A DNA stretch of 64,000 nt from Candidatus Thorarchaeota archaeon (GCA_021498125.1 JAIZWL010000001.1:1452676-1516675); one strand, 5' to 3'; counted from the first letter of the stretch, positions 9,623 to 18,464 are shown. Made by a program: numbers and translations. Notes: a model not told the origin generated them from the sequence alone.

Positions 9623-9722
9623 CGATGAGCACTCTCTCAGGGGGAATAGCTTACCGTGAGCGCGCTGGATTCAGTCCGCTCTTAAGGATTTGCCTCAGGG
9701 TATTTTGCTCCGATTTTTCCTT

Positions 9723-10691
9723 CTATCTCACCGAAATTCGATAAAATGTTGCTGAGCCGTATTTGATCTCCGTCACTGAAGGGTTGGATTCCAGCTCCTG
9801 TACGATCTCTTTCAAGGTCTGTTCTGTGTCCAGAGTACCTTCACGTTTGAGTAACAATGTCCTGATGTCTTCGATCCGCATCGGGTGGCGACTGATGATG
9901 TCCAGTACTGCCCGTACTGGGTTCTCCCTCAATGATACGAAATCACCCTCTGGGAGATAGTCTATTCTGTTCGCTGCGAGGATCTCTTTTGCTCTTGCAA
10001 CTCTTTCTTCGTCCGGAATTTCCACCCATTGCTCGGCAGGTGGTCTGACAGGCGTGTTGACAAAAATTCTGTCTGGTTGAAGATCACGCGCGAGGTCTGC
10101 GATGGCCATTAGTGCCTCGTCACTGTCATTGAGACCCTTCACCAGCATGACTTCCAAATAGAGCATTCCTGTGAAGATCTTTCGGAACTGTCTGTATCCC
10201 TCTATTCGCCTTTCAAAAGTGAGCCTGCTCAGGGGTCGATTGATCCGTCTGAGGCTCTCCTGATCCCAACTATCAAAGTTCAGCATCACCACATCCGCCT
10301 GAGCAACCTCCTCTCGCACATCTCTCTCAAAGAGGAGTGCACCATTAGAGATGACTGCAACAGGTTTCGATTGGAGTGCCTTTATTCTCTGGATGAGTGT
10401 GCCAAGTTCCGAGTAGAGTGTTGGTTCTCCATCGCCAACGATCGTGATGATATCATATTGATTCGGTTGGATCTGTTCAAGGTATTGTTTTAATTGTTTA
10501 ATTATATCGTCTACATCATAGAATGTCTGACGTTGGCGTACATAATGATGCGTCCGACCAAGCTGGCAGTACACACACGAATAGTTGCACGCCTTGTTGG
10601 GGATCGGACTGACTCCTAACGATTGACCTAGGCGACGCGAGGGAACGATTCCAAAGACGTTTGGGGTTTCAGCCTTTTCTGGTTCTGTCAT
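9723..10691 (-). CDS. Radical SAM protein with C-terminal winged-helix-like domain
   Basis: 322 residues. The radical SAM 4Fe-4S motif CNYSCVYC (CX3CX2C, about residues 35-42) is preceded by FGIVPSRRLGQSLGVSP, a signature of the COG0731-like radical SAM group that includes wyosine-synthesis relatives. The GDGEPT motif (SAM-binding GGE equivalent) follows the first beta strands. The last 75 residues look like a winged helix (ISRHPMRIEDIRTLLLKREG). The reaction is unknown. It lies between a dehydrogenase and a HepT-like gene without clear operon partners. Confidence 0.8.
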   Translation of the reverse strand: MTEPEKAETPNVFGIVPSRRLGQSLGVSPIPNKACNYSCVYCQLGRTHHYVRQRQTFYDVDDIIKQLKQYLEQIQPNQYDIITIVGDGEPTLYSELGTLIQRIKALQSKPVAVISNGALLFERDVREEVAQADVVMLNFDSWDQESLRRINRPLSRLTFERRIEGYRQFRKIFTGMLYLEVMLVKGLNDSDEALMAIADLARDLQPDRIFVNTPVRPPAEQWVEIPDEERVARAKEILAANRIDYLPEGDFVSLRENPVRAVLDIISRHPMRIEDIRTLLLKREGTLDTEQTLKEIVQELESNPSVTEIKYGSATFYRISVR

Positions 10692-10785
10692 GGTCGTATG
10701 TGATTATGAGCACATGCAGATAATAATGTAGGTATGGCTGCACTATCTCTGCTGTTATTTTTAATATTTAACGCAAGATTTGCCC

Positions 10786-11211
10786 TCAGAGATAGGGCAA
10801 TGACGCTGTGATCTGTTGCACAAAGGTATCCGCATCTACTATCAACATTGGAACAGACCTGATGATACTGCTCTCATCAACGTCTTGAAATTCATGGAGA
10901 ATACCGTTGGCAAGTTCTACAAATTTCATGAGGCTCTCGGCAAGATCATTCTTTATCACACCGTTTTGACTGATAACCATGAGGGCGTCCTTGTGCGTCA
11001 TTGGTTTTGACAATCTCTTGTGTGCAATGATGTGGATTGTAACATCACTGATTGCGTGTGTGATGATCTCAATTGTTCGTTCCGCCAAGCGAATACCTCG
11101 CCAAGGTTCCTCTGTTTCTTCTTCAAGTGTTTGCTTGATCCATTTTAGGTGTTCGATTTCTTCTTGGATTCGCCTCAACCTGCGTTTGATGTAATTTGTA
11201 TCTACAGCCAT
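10786..11211 (-). CDS. HepT-like (DUF86-type) helical protein without the catalytic arginine
   Basis: A 141-residue all-helical protein whose layout resembles HepT/DUF86, the RNase component of MntA-HepT pairs. A basic coiled-coil start (RRLRRIQEEIEHLKW) leads to a central AERTIEIITHAISDV helix and then the region where HepT carries RNxxxHxY. Here that site reads ANGILHEF (101-108), so the His is kept but the Arg is Ala and the Tyr is Phe. It is therefore unlikely to be an active nuclease of that type. No nucleotidyltransferase (MntA) partner lies beside it. Assignment is from pattern only. Confidence 0.5.
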   Translation of the reverse strand: MAVDTNYIKRRLRRIQEEIEHLKWIKQTLEEETEEPWRGIRLAERTIEIITHAISDVTIHIIAHKRLSKPMTHKDALMVISQNGVIKNDLAESLMKFVELANGILHEFQDVDESSIIRSVPMLIVDADTFVQQITASLPYL

Positions 11212-11490
11212 TTTATTTTGTCACCAAGTATCTCATTCATGTGCTCTTAACTATTTTGGATTATATTTCTGATTTCGTGAACATAACTATTTGGAGTCAC
11301 TACCAGATAGGATCATGTTTCCACAGTCAAACATTCCAATCGCGTTCTATTTTTAATATTTCCAACATACTCAACTATAGATTTGTGTCACTAGTGTATT
11401 GAAATCCCGATATACTATGACGATTCCCTGATAAATACGAATATAACTACAGTTGACAAACCCTGAAAGTGGCGGAATAGCCCGGTGATT

Positions 11491-12393
11491 ATGATGGCAA
11501 CATGTTCTCTCTGTGGAAAGGAAGACCTGTGTTATACATGTCCTTACTGTCATGGTGTCTTTTGTGCCGAACATCGATTACCTGAGAGTCATGGTTGCCC
11601 AAGCCTGCATCTTGTCCGTGATCATGCGCGACAAAAAATCATGGAGTCTTTCTCACCAATCCCAATGGCCGAAGAGTACGGGATGAATACTGGCAATCAG
11701 CGCCCTCGCAGGCGACGCAGTGCGCCCGGCAGAAAAAGGTTCTCCTCCACAGAGATGCGTCATCTATTAATCTCTATCCTTCTAGTTATTCTTGTGTCTG
11801 TTTCACTTATGGGGGATCCGCCATTTGGTTTTATAAGTGGCTTTTACAAAATGGGGCAATATTTTGCGTTTGGTTTGGGATGGTTTCCCGTGACTTTAAT
11901 TTCTATTTTTGTTACCTCATTTCTTGTCCACGAATTTGCTCACAAGTTCACGGCACAACATTATGGACTCTGGAGCGAATTTAGAATGACCGCGCAAGGT
12001 TATTATCTCTCTGCTCTTGCAATTCTGTTTTCAATCCCTATCTTCGGTACAGGGGTCATGTATTCCAGTGGAAGCCGTTCTACTAGAGAAGATGGCCTGA
12101 TTAACCTTGCAGGCCCCTTATCGAATGCGGTTCTTGCTATAATCACTACAATAATTGCATTCATTATCATTGGTACTACCGGTGCGCTAGTTATCCCACT
12201 TGGATATATGTTGGTATATGTAATTCAATTGAATGCTGTTCTGGGTGGATTCAATATGATTCCCTTTCAACCATTTGATGGCGCGACAATTTTACACTGG
12301 AATAAGATCGTTTGGGGGGTCTTAACTGCGTTCTTGATTGTGCTATTATTGCTGAGTTTCATCTTCTTACCACGCTTTTACGTATTGCCTTAG
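11491..12393 (+). CDS. AN1-type zinc finger fused to M50 (site-2) membrane protease
   Basis: About 300 residues. The N-terminus is a compact zinc finger with AN1 spacing (CSLCGKEDLCYTCPYCHGVFCAEHRLPESHGC split across residues 5-36). A basic linker (RPRRRRSAPGRKR) follows, then about six membrane helices. HEFAH (about 147-151) and NMIPFQPFDG (about 255-264) are the two zinc-site motifs of M50/site-2 proteases, which cleave substrates inside membranes. The fusion suggests recruitment of ubiquitin- or chaperone-linked clients, as AN1 fingers do in eukaryotes (inference). GTG at 11485, ATG at 11491 and ATG at 11494 are all possible starts; I took the first ATG. The protein sits alone, divergent from the HepT-like gene. 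Confidence 0.9.
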   Translation: MMATCSLCGKEDLCYTCPYCHGVFCAEHRLPESHGCPSLHLVRDHARQKIMESFSPIPMAEEYGMNTGNQRPRRRRSAPGRKRFSSTEMRHLLISILLVILVSVSLMGDPPFGFISGFYKMGQYFAFGLGWFPVTLISIFVTSFLVHEFAHKFTAQHYGLWSEFRMTAQGYYLSALAILFSIPIFGTGVMYSSGSRSTREDGLINLAGPLSNAVLAIITTIIAFIIIGTTGALVIPLGYMLVYVIQLNAVLGGFNMIPFQPFDGATILHWNKIVWGVLTAFLIVLLLLSFIFLPRFYVLP

Positions 12394-12691
12394 TCCATTT
12401 CAGTTACTATGTGCCCGTTGATTGTACACTAGAGGATTGTTGGTATCGCCCTATGCGAGTCTAGTACCATCAGAGTATCCACGAGGATGTCCTAGTCTGT
12501 TGTTCGATCATCCTCTATCATATTTGGATCGGACCCTTGCAAGTCTATGTCCTCTTACCTATACATTACTGGACTTTCTGCTGTTGACGACAAATGCACA
12601 GTGGCAATCAAACGAGTATTTCGTCTGTAATACTGTGCTTCTTAGCATCAGCCTCCTATCGTTTCATGACAGCCGATCAGGAGTCAGAGTC

Positions 12692-14215
12692 TTGCAAGTG
12701 GCGTCCCAGTCAGTTCCGGATATTGTTGAACTATCGGTTTCAGCGTGGTTCTATAGAAACAGGACCATTGCCGGATTTGATAATCCCGCGCGTTCTCTCT
12801 ATGTTTCAATACGCGAGATCATAGAGAACAGTCTTGATGCCTGTGAGGACGCAGGAGTTCTTCCAGCAATTGAGGTGGAGTTGACTCGGACCGAGGAGCA
12901 AGACCCTTCAGAACTCATGACTTCTGGTCCTCAGACATTCCATCTTATTGTGCGTGATAATGGGACTGGAATTCCACGTACTGTTATTCCTCAACTCATT
13001 GGGAAGATGCTTGCTGGTACCAAGTTCACACTCAGGCAGACTCGGGGTACTTTCGGACTTGGTGGCAGTCTTGCCCTGCTCTACGGGCAGGTCACCACCC
13101 AGAAGCCGGTAGAAGTCTTGACCGGGCAGATCGGTGACACTCACTATACTCGTCTTGTCATGCGGCTTGACATCGAAAAGAATCAGCCTGTGATTGTTGA
13201 GGAGGTCCAGATCCCAAAGGATCCGACCGAACACGGAACGACCATCTCCTTCTTCTTAGAGGGGGACTGGTTGCGTAGCAAGAGAAAGATCATCGAGTAT
13301 TTTGTTCAGACCAGCATCATTGTTCCCTATGCCTCGATCCAGTTTAAGAGTCCTGATGGCACGACCTACGAGTATCCGCGTGTGTATACCTCATTGCCAC
13401 GTAAGCCCCGCGAGATGAAGCCACATCCACGAGGGATCGATGTCGAGACCCTGAAGAATATGATTGCACTGACTCGGAAAAAGACTCTTGCATCGTTCAT
13501 GATGGGGTCTTTCCAGCGTGTGGGAAAAACGATATCTGAAGACTTTCTGAGCCGTGCCGGATTAGACCCGGGCCAGTCCCCTTCCACTGTGACCGATGAA
13601 GATCTACTGACTATGATGCATACTCTTACTTCATATGATGCTTTCATCGCGCCCTCCTCGGAGTCGCTGTCACCTGCTGGGAAGGAGTTGCTGGAGGCAG
13701 GTCTCAAGCGGTTAGATCCCGAATTCATAGCTGTGACGCAGAGGTCTCCCAGTGTTCATGAGGGCCATCCGTTCATTGTTGAGACCGCGGTGGCATATGG
13801 TGGTGATCTCCCCCAAGGTATGAGACTCTATAGATTTGCAAATAGGATCCCTCTACTCTACGATGAGGGGTCGGATGTCTCGAATCGCGTCATTCGTGAA
13901 TTGAATCTGAAGAACTATGGTCTCCGGCCAGAGGATCCGCTTGCATTTCTTGTCCATATATGTTCGACACGTGTCCCTTACAAGACCGTTGGGAAAGAGT
14001 ACATTGGTGATGTTGATGCAGTGCGGCGAGAGATCCGATTAGGTCTCAAGTGGTGTCTGAGGAAGATCGGCGAGGATGTCAGACGGCGACACAGAGTTCA
14101 GCGCCGACAGAAGCGCGAGAACAAGCTCCAGCGGTACTACACCTTCATGGCGCATGTGTTGTCAGATGCTACTGGGCGACCTGTGACGATCCGCAAACTC
14201 TTCGATGGAGCGTGA
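12692..14215 (+). CDS. top6B: DNA topoisomerase VI subunit B
   Basis: 507 residues. Topoisomerase VI B is the GHKL ATPase that clamps DNA and drives strand passage by the A subunit. Motifs: N-box REIIENSLDA (E42, N46), G1 VRDNGTGIP (D89), and G2 GTFGLGGSLALLYGQVTT (119-136), in the canonical order, with a helix-2-turn-helix and transducer following. The frame is open from 12422, but the extra 90 residues look non-protein-like. I start at TTG 12692 because AGGAG (12679-12683) lies 8 nt upstream and homologues begin close to the ELSVSAWFYRNR segment. GTG 12698 is an alternative. The 3' end meets the A subunit gene, so the two are co-translated. 12394-12691 otherwise holds no gene. Confidence 0.93.
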   Translation: MQVASQSVPDIVELSVSAWFYRNRTIAGFDNPARSLYVSIREIIENSLDACEDAGVLPAIEVELTRTEEQDPSELMTSGPQTFHLIVRDNGTGIPRTVIPQLIGKMLAGTKFTLRQTRGTFGLGGSLALLYGQVTTQKPVEVLTGQIGDTHYTRLVMRLDIEKNQPVIVEEVQIPKDPTEHGTTISFFLEGDWLRSKRKIIEYFVQTSIIVPYASIQFKSPDGTTYEYPRVYTSLPRKPREMKPHPRGIDVETLKNMIALTRKKTLASFMMGSFQRVGKTISEDFLSRAGLDPGQSPSTVTDEDLLTMMHTLTSYDAFIAPSSESLSPAGKELLEAGLKRLDPEFIAVTQRSPSVHEGHPFIVETAVAYGGDLPQGMRLYRFANRIPLLYDEGSDVSNRVIRELNLKNYGLRPEDPLAFLVHICSTRVPYKTVGKEYIGDVDAVRREIRLGLKWCLRKIGEDVRRRHRVQRRQKRENKLQRYYTFMAHVLSDATGRPVTIRKLFDGA

Positions 14216-14219
14216 GAAT

Positions 14220-15368
14220 ATGTCTGATGGTGAAGTCCTCCGAAGGCATCGTGATGATGTAGTGTCCCTGATCGGGAACGTGCTGGACACGCTTGCTGAG
14301 ACCATTGATGATGGTGCCTTTCCAGAGATCGGATATTATGGTTCTTCCAAAAAGAACGTGAACTATCAACCGGAACATGGTTACATCCCGGTAGACGAGC
14401 GCCCATCGTTCATCGATGGCAGAAAGCTTGAGAGCGCGAAGACCATTGCCTCCCTGATTTACGGTCTCACACGGTTCAAGGAGCATCTTGAACAGGGTAT
14501 GTCAATGAGCCTTCGAGACTTTTACTATATGCACAAGGTCAAGTATGTTCAAGAGGTCCTGAAGATCTCCGACCAGACTGAGACCAATCGACTCATCAAT
14601 CTCTGTGAACGAGTATTACGTATAAGCGGCGAGTCGATTCCGCGAGAGGAGTTTGGCGTTGTCAGTTCACCAAAAGGAACGTTCTACGGTGATGTGACCG
14701 TGACCGATCTCTCCGGCAAGGCCGTCAATTGTGCAGAGGCTGGCGAATACGGCTGGTTCATCTCTTCCCGCCCGTTTGATGTGACGATCCATGATATTAA
14801 TATTAATGCGGCCATTCTGGTCGAGAAAGAGGCAATGGCTCGTAACCTCATCGAGTTGGGCATACCCGAAGAGCTTCACATTGGTGTAGGTTCTCTGTTC
14901 GGTCAACCGGGTAGAAATATGCGCGCATGGATCCGCAGACTTGCTAATGAGGAAGTCCCCATCTTGGTACTGGTTGACATGTCCCCATGGTCACTACGGA
15001 TCTTCTCGACGATCAAGTCAAACTCCATCGAGCTGGCCAACATTCGGGGTCTCGCAACTCCCGAGGCAAAATTACTTGGCCTCACAACCGATGATTTTTG
15101 GAGTCCTAATGGGATGCTCGTGGATATCGAGCACTCACTGGAACAGATGTCAAAGTCAGACATCAAGTGTGCCCAGCAGAATCGGAACATCCCTGCGATC
15201 AGTCAGGACAAGATCCTTCGCCGTGAGAATGAACGGCTCTTACGCGAGCGCCGAAAGGGCGAGCTTGAGGCCTTCAAGGCATTTGGACTGCCGCTTGATG
15301 AATTACGTAAGATGTATATTCAATACATACGCACTAAGGCAAGTAACTTTGGCGTGAAACTCTTATAG
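14220..15368 (+). CDS. top6A: DNA topoisomerase VI subunit A (Spo11-like), Toprim site altered
   Basis: 382 residues. Subunit A carries the winged-helix domain with the nucleophilic tyrosine and the Toprim metal site that cut DNA; Spo11 is its eukaryotic relative. LRDFYYMHKV (98-107) gives the tandem tyrosines at 102/103. The Toprim domain starts with ILVEKEAM (metal-binding Glu). The second motif reads VDMSPWSLRIF, where the family has DxDPWGxxI, so one metal-binding aspartate and the glycine are replaced by Ser. I chose ATG 14220 because GGAG (14207-14210) precedes it; ATG 14205 would overlap the B gene. A coiled-coil gene and a PD-(D/E)XK-like gene follow closely. Confidence 0.88.
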   Translation: MSDGEVLRRHRDDVVSLIGNVLDTLAETIDDGAFPEIGYYGSSKKNVNYQPEHGYIPVDERPSFIDGRKLESAKTIASLIYGLTRFKEHLEQGMSMSLRDFYYMHKVKYVQEVLKISDQTETNRLINLCERVLRISGESIPREEFGVVSSPKGTFYGDVTVTDLSGKAVNCAEAGEYGWFISSRPFDVTIHDININAAILVEKEAMARNLIELGIPEELHIGVGSLFGQPGRNMRAWIRRLANEEVPILVLVDMSPWSLRIFSTIKSNSIELANIRGLATPEAKLLGLTTDDFWSPNGMLVDIEHSLEQMSKSDIKCAQQNRNIPAISQDKILRRENERLLRERRKGELEAFKAFGLPLDELRKMYIQYIRTKASNFGVKLL

Positions 15369-15412
15369 TGCAAATAGCACAGGAGTATTGAATGATTTGG
15401 AGGTAACTCTAA

Positions 15413-16084
15413 ATGTCTGGAGAGCGAGAGGAATTAATCAAGACACTGGACACACTCAAAGAACGAATCACAAAGATCTTGGACGCTCAGGAACAGCTTG
15501 AGGCGGATGCCGAGACCGCGAGAAATGCGCGTCGAGAGGCTGAAGAAAAAGCTTGGGCTGTAGAAGAAAAGGTCAAGGGACTCACTGAGGAGCTAGAGGC
15601 CAAGAAGAGCGAATTAGAAGAGACTTCTACTAAGTTGAAGGCTCTTGAGACCGAGGCTGAAGAACTCCGAAAGAAGCTTGCGGATATCGAGTCGAATCGA
15701 GAAGAGGAAGTCAAAAAGCTCATTGAGGAACGCGACTCACTCAAGAAAGAGATGGATGAGATCACTGAACAGCTGACCCGTGTCTCAGAACTCTATCGCG
15801 AAACTGCCGCAGAGAAGGACAAATTGAAAGAGAAAGTGGATGTCAGCGATCTTCTTGCTATCTATATCACACTTATCGAGACGGTCTTTGGCGGAAAACC
15901 ACACGCTCGTGTCCTCTACACCCTTCACAACACTGGAACCGCTATCCCGCGAAAGAATATCGAGTCCAGTACGGGCATCATGGCCACCGCTGTCATTAAG
16001 GCAATTCACGATCTGCGGAATGCTGGCCTTGTCAGTTATGACGATGAGACCCAAGAGGTCAGACTCATAAAGGACATCTTCTAA
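15413..16084 (+). CDS. Coiled-coil protein with C-terminal winged helix
   Basis: 223 residues from an ATG with a strong SD (GGAGGT about 8 nt upstream). Residues 1-145 are a long, highly charged heptad coiled coil. Residues 155-223 form a winged-helix-like domain (ARVLYTLHNTGTAIPRKNIESS, then ATAVIKAIHDLRNAGLVSY). It starts 44 nt after topoisomerase VI A and is probably in its operon. The shape suits a DNA-binding dimer or a tether for topoisomerase VI (inference). A longer protein of the same design lies at 22811-24280. The specific family is not recognised. Confidence 0.75.
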   Translation: MSGEREELIKTLDTLKERITKILDAQEQLEADAETARNARREAEEKAWAVEEKVKGLTEELEAKKSELEETSTKLKALETEAEELRKKLADIESNREEEVKKLIEERDSLKKEMDEITEQLTRVSELYRETAAEKDKLKEKVDVSDLLAIYITLIETVFGGKPHARVLYTLHNTGTAIPRKNIESSTGIMATAVIKAIHDLRNAGLVSYDDETQEVRLIKDIF

Positions 16085-16123
16085 TCTATCTGTAGCAATA
16101 ATATAACTATAGAGGATAGATGA

Positions 16124-17140
16124 TTGTTCTTGCCACGTAGAGTCACATATCCACCTTCCCTCAAACGGTTTACAAATTCTCATGGCCTGCAGGATAAACT
16201 GCGTTCCATAGTAATGCTTCTCGGAAGCGATGCGGAAGATGTCCTTGCATGGGCTGAGAAAGAGGCTCGGCGAAGAATCGACGAGGGTGAAGTTCCGCAT
16301 GGTACTTCGTTGGGGAAGGTCATCTACGAGATCATTGGCGAGGAGGCGGCGATCCGGCTCGTTCAGCAGAACGATGCGCGCGGGCGTCTGACCACAAAGG
16401 CCGAGGTGAAACAGAAGACCGGGCAAAAGGTGGAGATGCCCCTTCTCTATCGTGAGGCGGGTCTTCGTCATCCACAGGAGGCCAGAAACCTTCGGCATAA
16501 CATATTCCACGAGGCCTTCACAGCATGGGTGGGGAAAGTATTTCCCGATGTTGAGACCAGTGTGCCCAAGACGGGATTTGGAACTGGTCTCACCCCCGAT
16601 CTCATGATCACCCACCACAATCCCGAGTGGACGATCTCTGTCGAGTACAAGGGCTATCGTTCTATAACATTACTCAGCGAGTCTGAGATGTTGAAGGGAA
16701 TGCGCTATCAGGCCGCTTATGGTACTGCTTGGTTGATAACTACAACAAACAAGAGTGTTCATGATCTCTATAGTGGAACCCTCAAGTCCGAAGAACTGGT
16801 CAAGAATGGTATCCCTCGCCTCCAGATGATCGCAAAACGGAAGACCTACACTGCTGAACAGCGCGAGAACCGCGGTATTGCTAAGAAGGGGATCGCCCAT
16901 CTTGATAAACATCGGGACGACCGATTTCGCTGCAAGCTTATCCGTGCCGAGGATCTGGTAGCGTCTTGTAAGGCTGGAAAGCCTCTCAAGGGCCTTGCAA
17001 TCACGACGGGGTTCGAATATGTGCAGATGTTGAAGGATGTGGGTCTTGAGAAAGAGGCTGATAACGTCCTTCGAGTGATGAAGTCCCCCACACATTCGCT
17101 GCACAGTGACACGGTCACATCAGTTCGTCTGATCGAGTAA
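16124..17140 (+). CDS. PD-(D/E)XK nuclease-like protein in the topoisomerase VI gene run
   Basis: 338 residues from a TTG at 16124 (GAGG at 16112-16115 upstream). The central part shows the restriction-endonuclease-fold signature: a proline-aspartate (PDLMI, D159), then a strand with VEYKGY (E174, K176), then a helix and strand (MRYQAAYGTAWLITTT). This predicts a metal-dependent nuclease or a binding-only relative. The N-terminal 120 residues are helical and basic, with a KTGQKVEMPLLYREAG segment. Being 39 nt behind the coiled-coil gene, it likely shares the topoisomerase VI transcript. No match to a named family is claimed. Confidence 0.7.
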   Translation: MFLPRRVTYPPSLKRFTNSHGLQDKLRSIVMLLGSDAEDVLAWAEKEARRRIDEGEVPHGTSLGKVIYEIIGEEAAIRLVQQNDARGRLTTKAEVKQKTGQKVEMPLLYREAGLRHPQEARNLRHNIFHEAFTAWVGKVFPDVETSVPKTGFGTGLTPDLMITHHNPEWTISVEYKGYRSITLLSESEMLKGMRYQAAYGTAWLITTTNKSVHDLYSGTLKSEELVKNGIPRLQMIAKRKTYTAEQRENRGIAKKGIAHLDKHRDDRFRCKLIRAEDLVASCKAGKPLKGLAITTGFEYVQMLKDVGLEKEADNVLRVMKSPTHSLHSDTVTSVRLIE

Positions 17141-17164
17141 TGTACACTTAGGGAAACCTTATCA

Positions 17165-17240
17165 GGACATAGTTTTTAATATACTCACCCGCGATAGCAG
17201 AATGCGCAAATGGTCGCTTCTATCCTCCGGAGGTAACAGG
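17165..17240 (+). promoter_or_regulatory. Promoter and SD of the roadblock gene
   Basis: A TATA-like stretch (TTTTTAATATA, about 17172-17182) lies about 60 nt before ATG 17241. A textbook SD, GGAGGT (17229-17234), lies 6 nt before that ATG. The SD decides the start: the frame is open from a further ATG at 17202, but that one has no SD and falls at about the expected transcription start. Confidence 0.55.
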
Positions 17241-17633
17241 ATGCATAATCAAAGTGCAATGGATGTGTTGCAACTACTCAAGGAACTGCTCAGAGATCTC
17301 TCTCGGACCTCTCCTATCCTTGGAGCGGCAATCTTCTCAATTGAAGGACTCCCACTTGTGAGCTATTTCCATACGACCACTGAAGACGCATCTGTTGCAG
17401 CTATTATTGCTAGTGCTTATGCAGCCGGTGAACAGACAGTTCGTGAACTCCGCCAAGGTAATCTCAAATCCATCATCATTGAGGGGACTATGGGGACCTC
17501 GCTTATTCTTGCGGTCTCTGGTGGTTATCTCCTCACTGTGACCGCACCCGAGAATGCAAAGATGGGACTTGTGTTCCATGATGCAAAACGTGTGGTGCGC
17601 GAAGTTAATCGACTTATTCAAGAGCTGGCGTAG
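17241..17633 (+). CDS. Roadblock/LC7 domain protein
   Basis: 130 residues, essentially one roadblock/LC7 domain: an amphipathic helix (MDVLQLLKELLRDL), strands GAAIFSIEGLPLVSYF, helix ASVAAIIASAYAAGEQTV, then strands LKSIIIEG, SLILAVSGGYLLTVT and a closing helix (DAKRVVREVNRLIQEL). In bacteria and eukaryotes such domains dimerise and control small GTPases (MglB, Ragulator-like complexes). Asgard genomes carry many. No GTPase gene is beside it, but two longin-like proteins, another GTPase-associated fold, lie within 1 kb. The next gene follows 6 nt after the stop. Confidence 0.88.
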   Translation: MHNQSAMDVLQLLKELLRDLSRTSPILGAAIFSIEGLPLVSYFHTTTEDASVAAIIASAYAAGEQTVRELRQGNLKSIIIEGTMGTSLILAVSGGYLLTVTAPENAKMGLVFHDAKRVVREVNRLIQELA

Positions 17634-17639
17634 AAACTC

Positions 17640-18464
17640 ATGGATCTTGCAAACTATCCCTTTGGTATTCACCCATGCTGGTCAAATGATCATACCCGTG
17701 TGTGGGAACGCATTCATCTTCCTGTGGCTCCACGTTGTAATGTGAAATGCATTTTTTGCGATCGACATGGTGGCACCACTTGCAATATGCCCGTTCCAGG
17801 GCGTGCTCTGCGAGTGATGAATGTTGATGAGGCACTCTCACGGTTGAAAGAAGAGTTGGCAAAACGGCCCAATCTAAAAATAGTGGCCGTGTCAGGACCG
17901 GGAGAACCATTGTACAATCAGCAGACGTTCGAGGTCATGGAAGCGGCAACAGAACTCGACTATGATCTTGATTATTGTCTGAGCAGTAACGGTGTCTTTC
18001 TATTGGACTCTATTCCCCGGCTCTCTAAGATCGGCGTTCGCACAGTCACGGTCTCGATGAGCGCGGTTCTGCCTGAGACCGCCGAAAAGGTCTATGAATG
18101 GGTCAAGTTCGATCGTGAGCGTATCTTTGAGGGATTTGGCGAGGCCGTTGTGAAGCGCCAACTCGATGGCATACGCGAGGCCCGACGCCATGGGATACAT
18201 ATTAAAGTGAACTCGGTTCTCATGCCCGGTATCAATCTAGAAGAGATGGGTCTGATTGCACAGGAGATTGCCAAGGCAGGTGCTGAATTTCATAACATAA
18301 TGCCGCTAGTGCCATGTGGGTCGCTCAATGGTACTCGTCCTCCCACTCCTGAGGAGCTTGCAAGAGCACGAGAAATGGCAGCCGAACATCTCGATCAATT
18401 TTTTGAATGCAAGTTATGTCGCAGCGATGTAGTCGGAGTTCCCGGGCATGATACGATTCTCTAG
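17640..18464 (+). CDS. NifB-like radical SAM protein
   Basis: 274 residues. The start HPCWSNDHTRVWERIHLPVAP then CNVKCIFC (C33, C37, C40) closely follows the pattern of NifB, which builds the 8Fe-9S-C core of nitrogenase cofactor. The SAM motif SGPGEPL and a C-terminal CKLCRSDVVG (NifB: CxxCRADAVG) are also present. The NafY-like C-terminal domain is absent, as in many archaeal NifB. No nitrogenase genes are in the window, so a different cluster-assembly or insertion role is possible. It begins 6 nt after the roadblock gene and ends tail-to-tail with the longin-like gene, stops overlapping. Confidence 0.75.
   Translation: MDLANYPFGIHPCWSNDHTRVWERIHLPVAPRCNVKCIFCDRHGGTTCNMPVPGRALRVMNVDEALSRLKEELAKRPNLKIVAVSGPGEPLYNQQTFEVMEAATELDYDLDYCLSSNGVFLLDSIPRLSKIGVRTVTVSMSAVLPETAEKVYEWVKFDRERIFEGFGEAVVKRQLDGIREARRHGIHIKVNSVLMPGINLEEMGLIAQEIAKAGAEFHNIMPLVPCGSLNGTRPPTPEELARAREMAAEHLDQFFECKLCRSDVVGVPGHDTIL

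Noticed and set aside
12422-12691. N-terminal 90-residue extension of topoisomerase VI B
   Set aside because: Sequence is not protein-like (Leu/Ser/Pro-rich, no family match), and an SD-supported TTG lies at 12692.
15785-16618. Minus-strand 277-codon ORF across the coiled-coil and nuclease-like genes
   Set aside because: Low-complexity reverse frame overlapping two well-supported genes.
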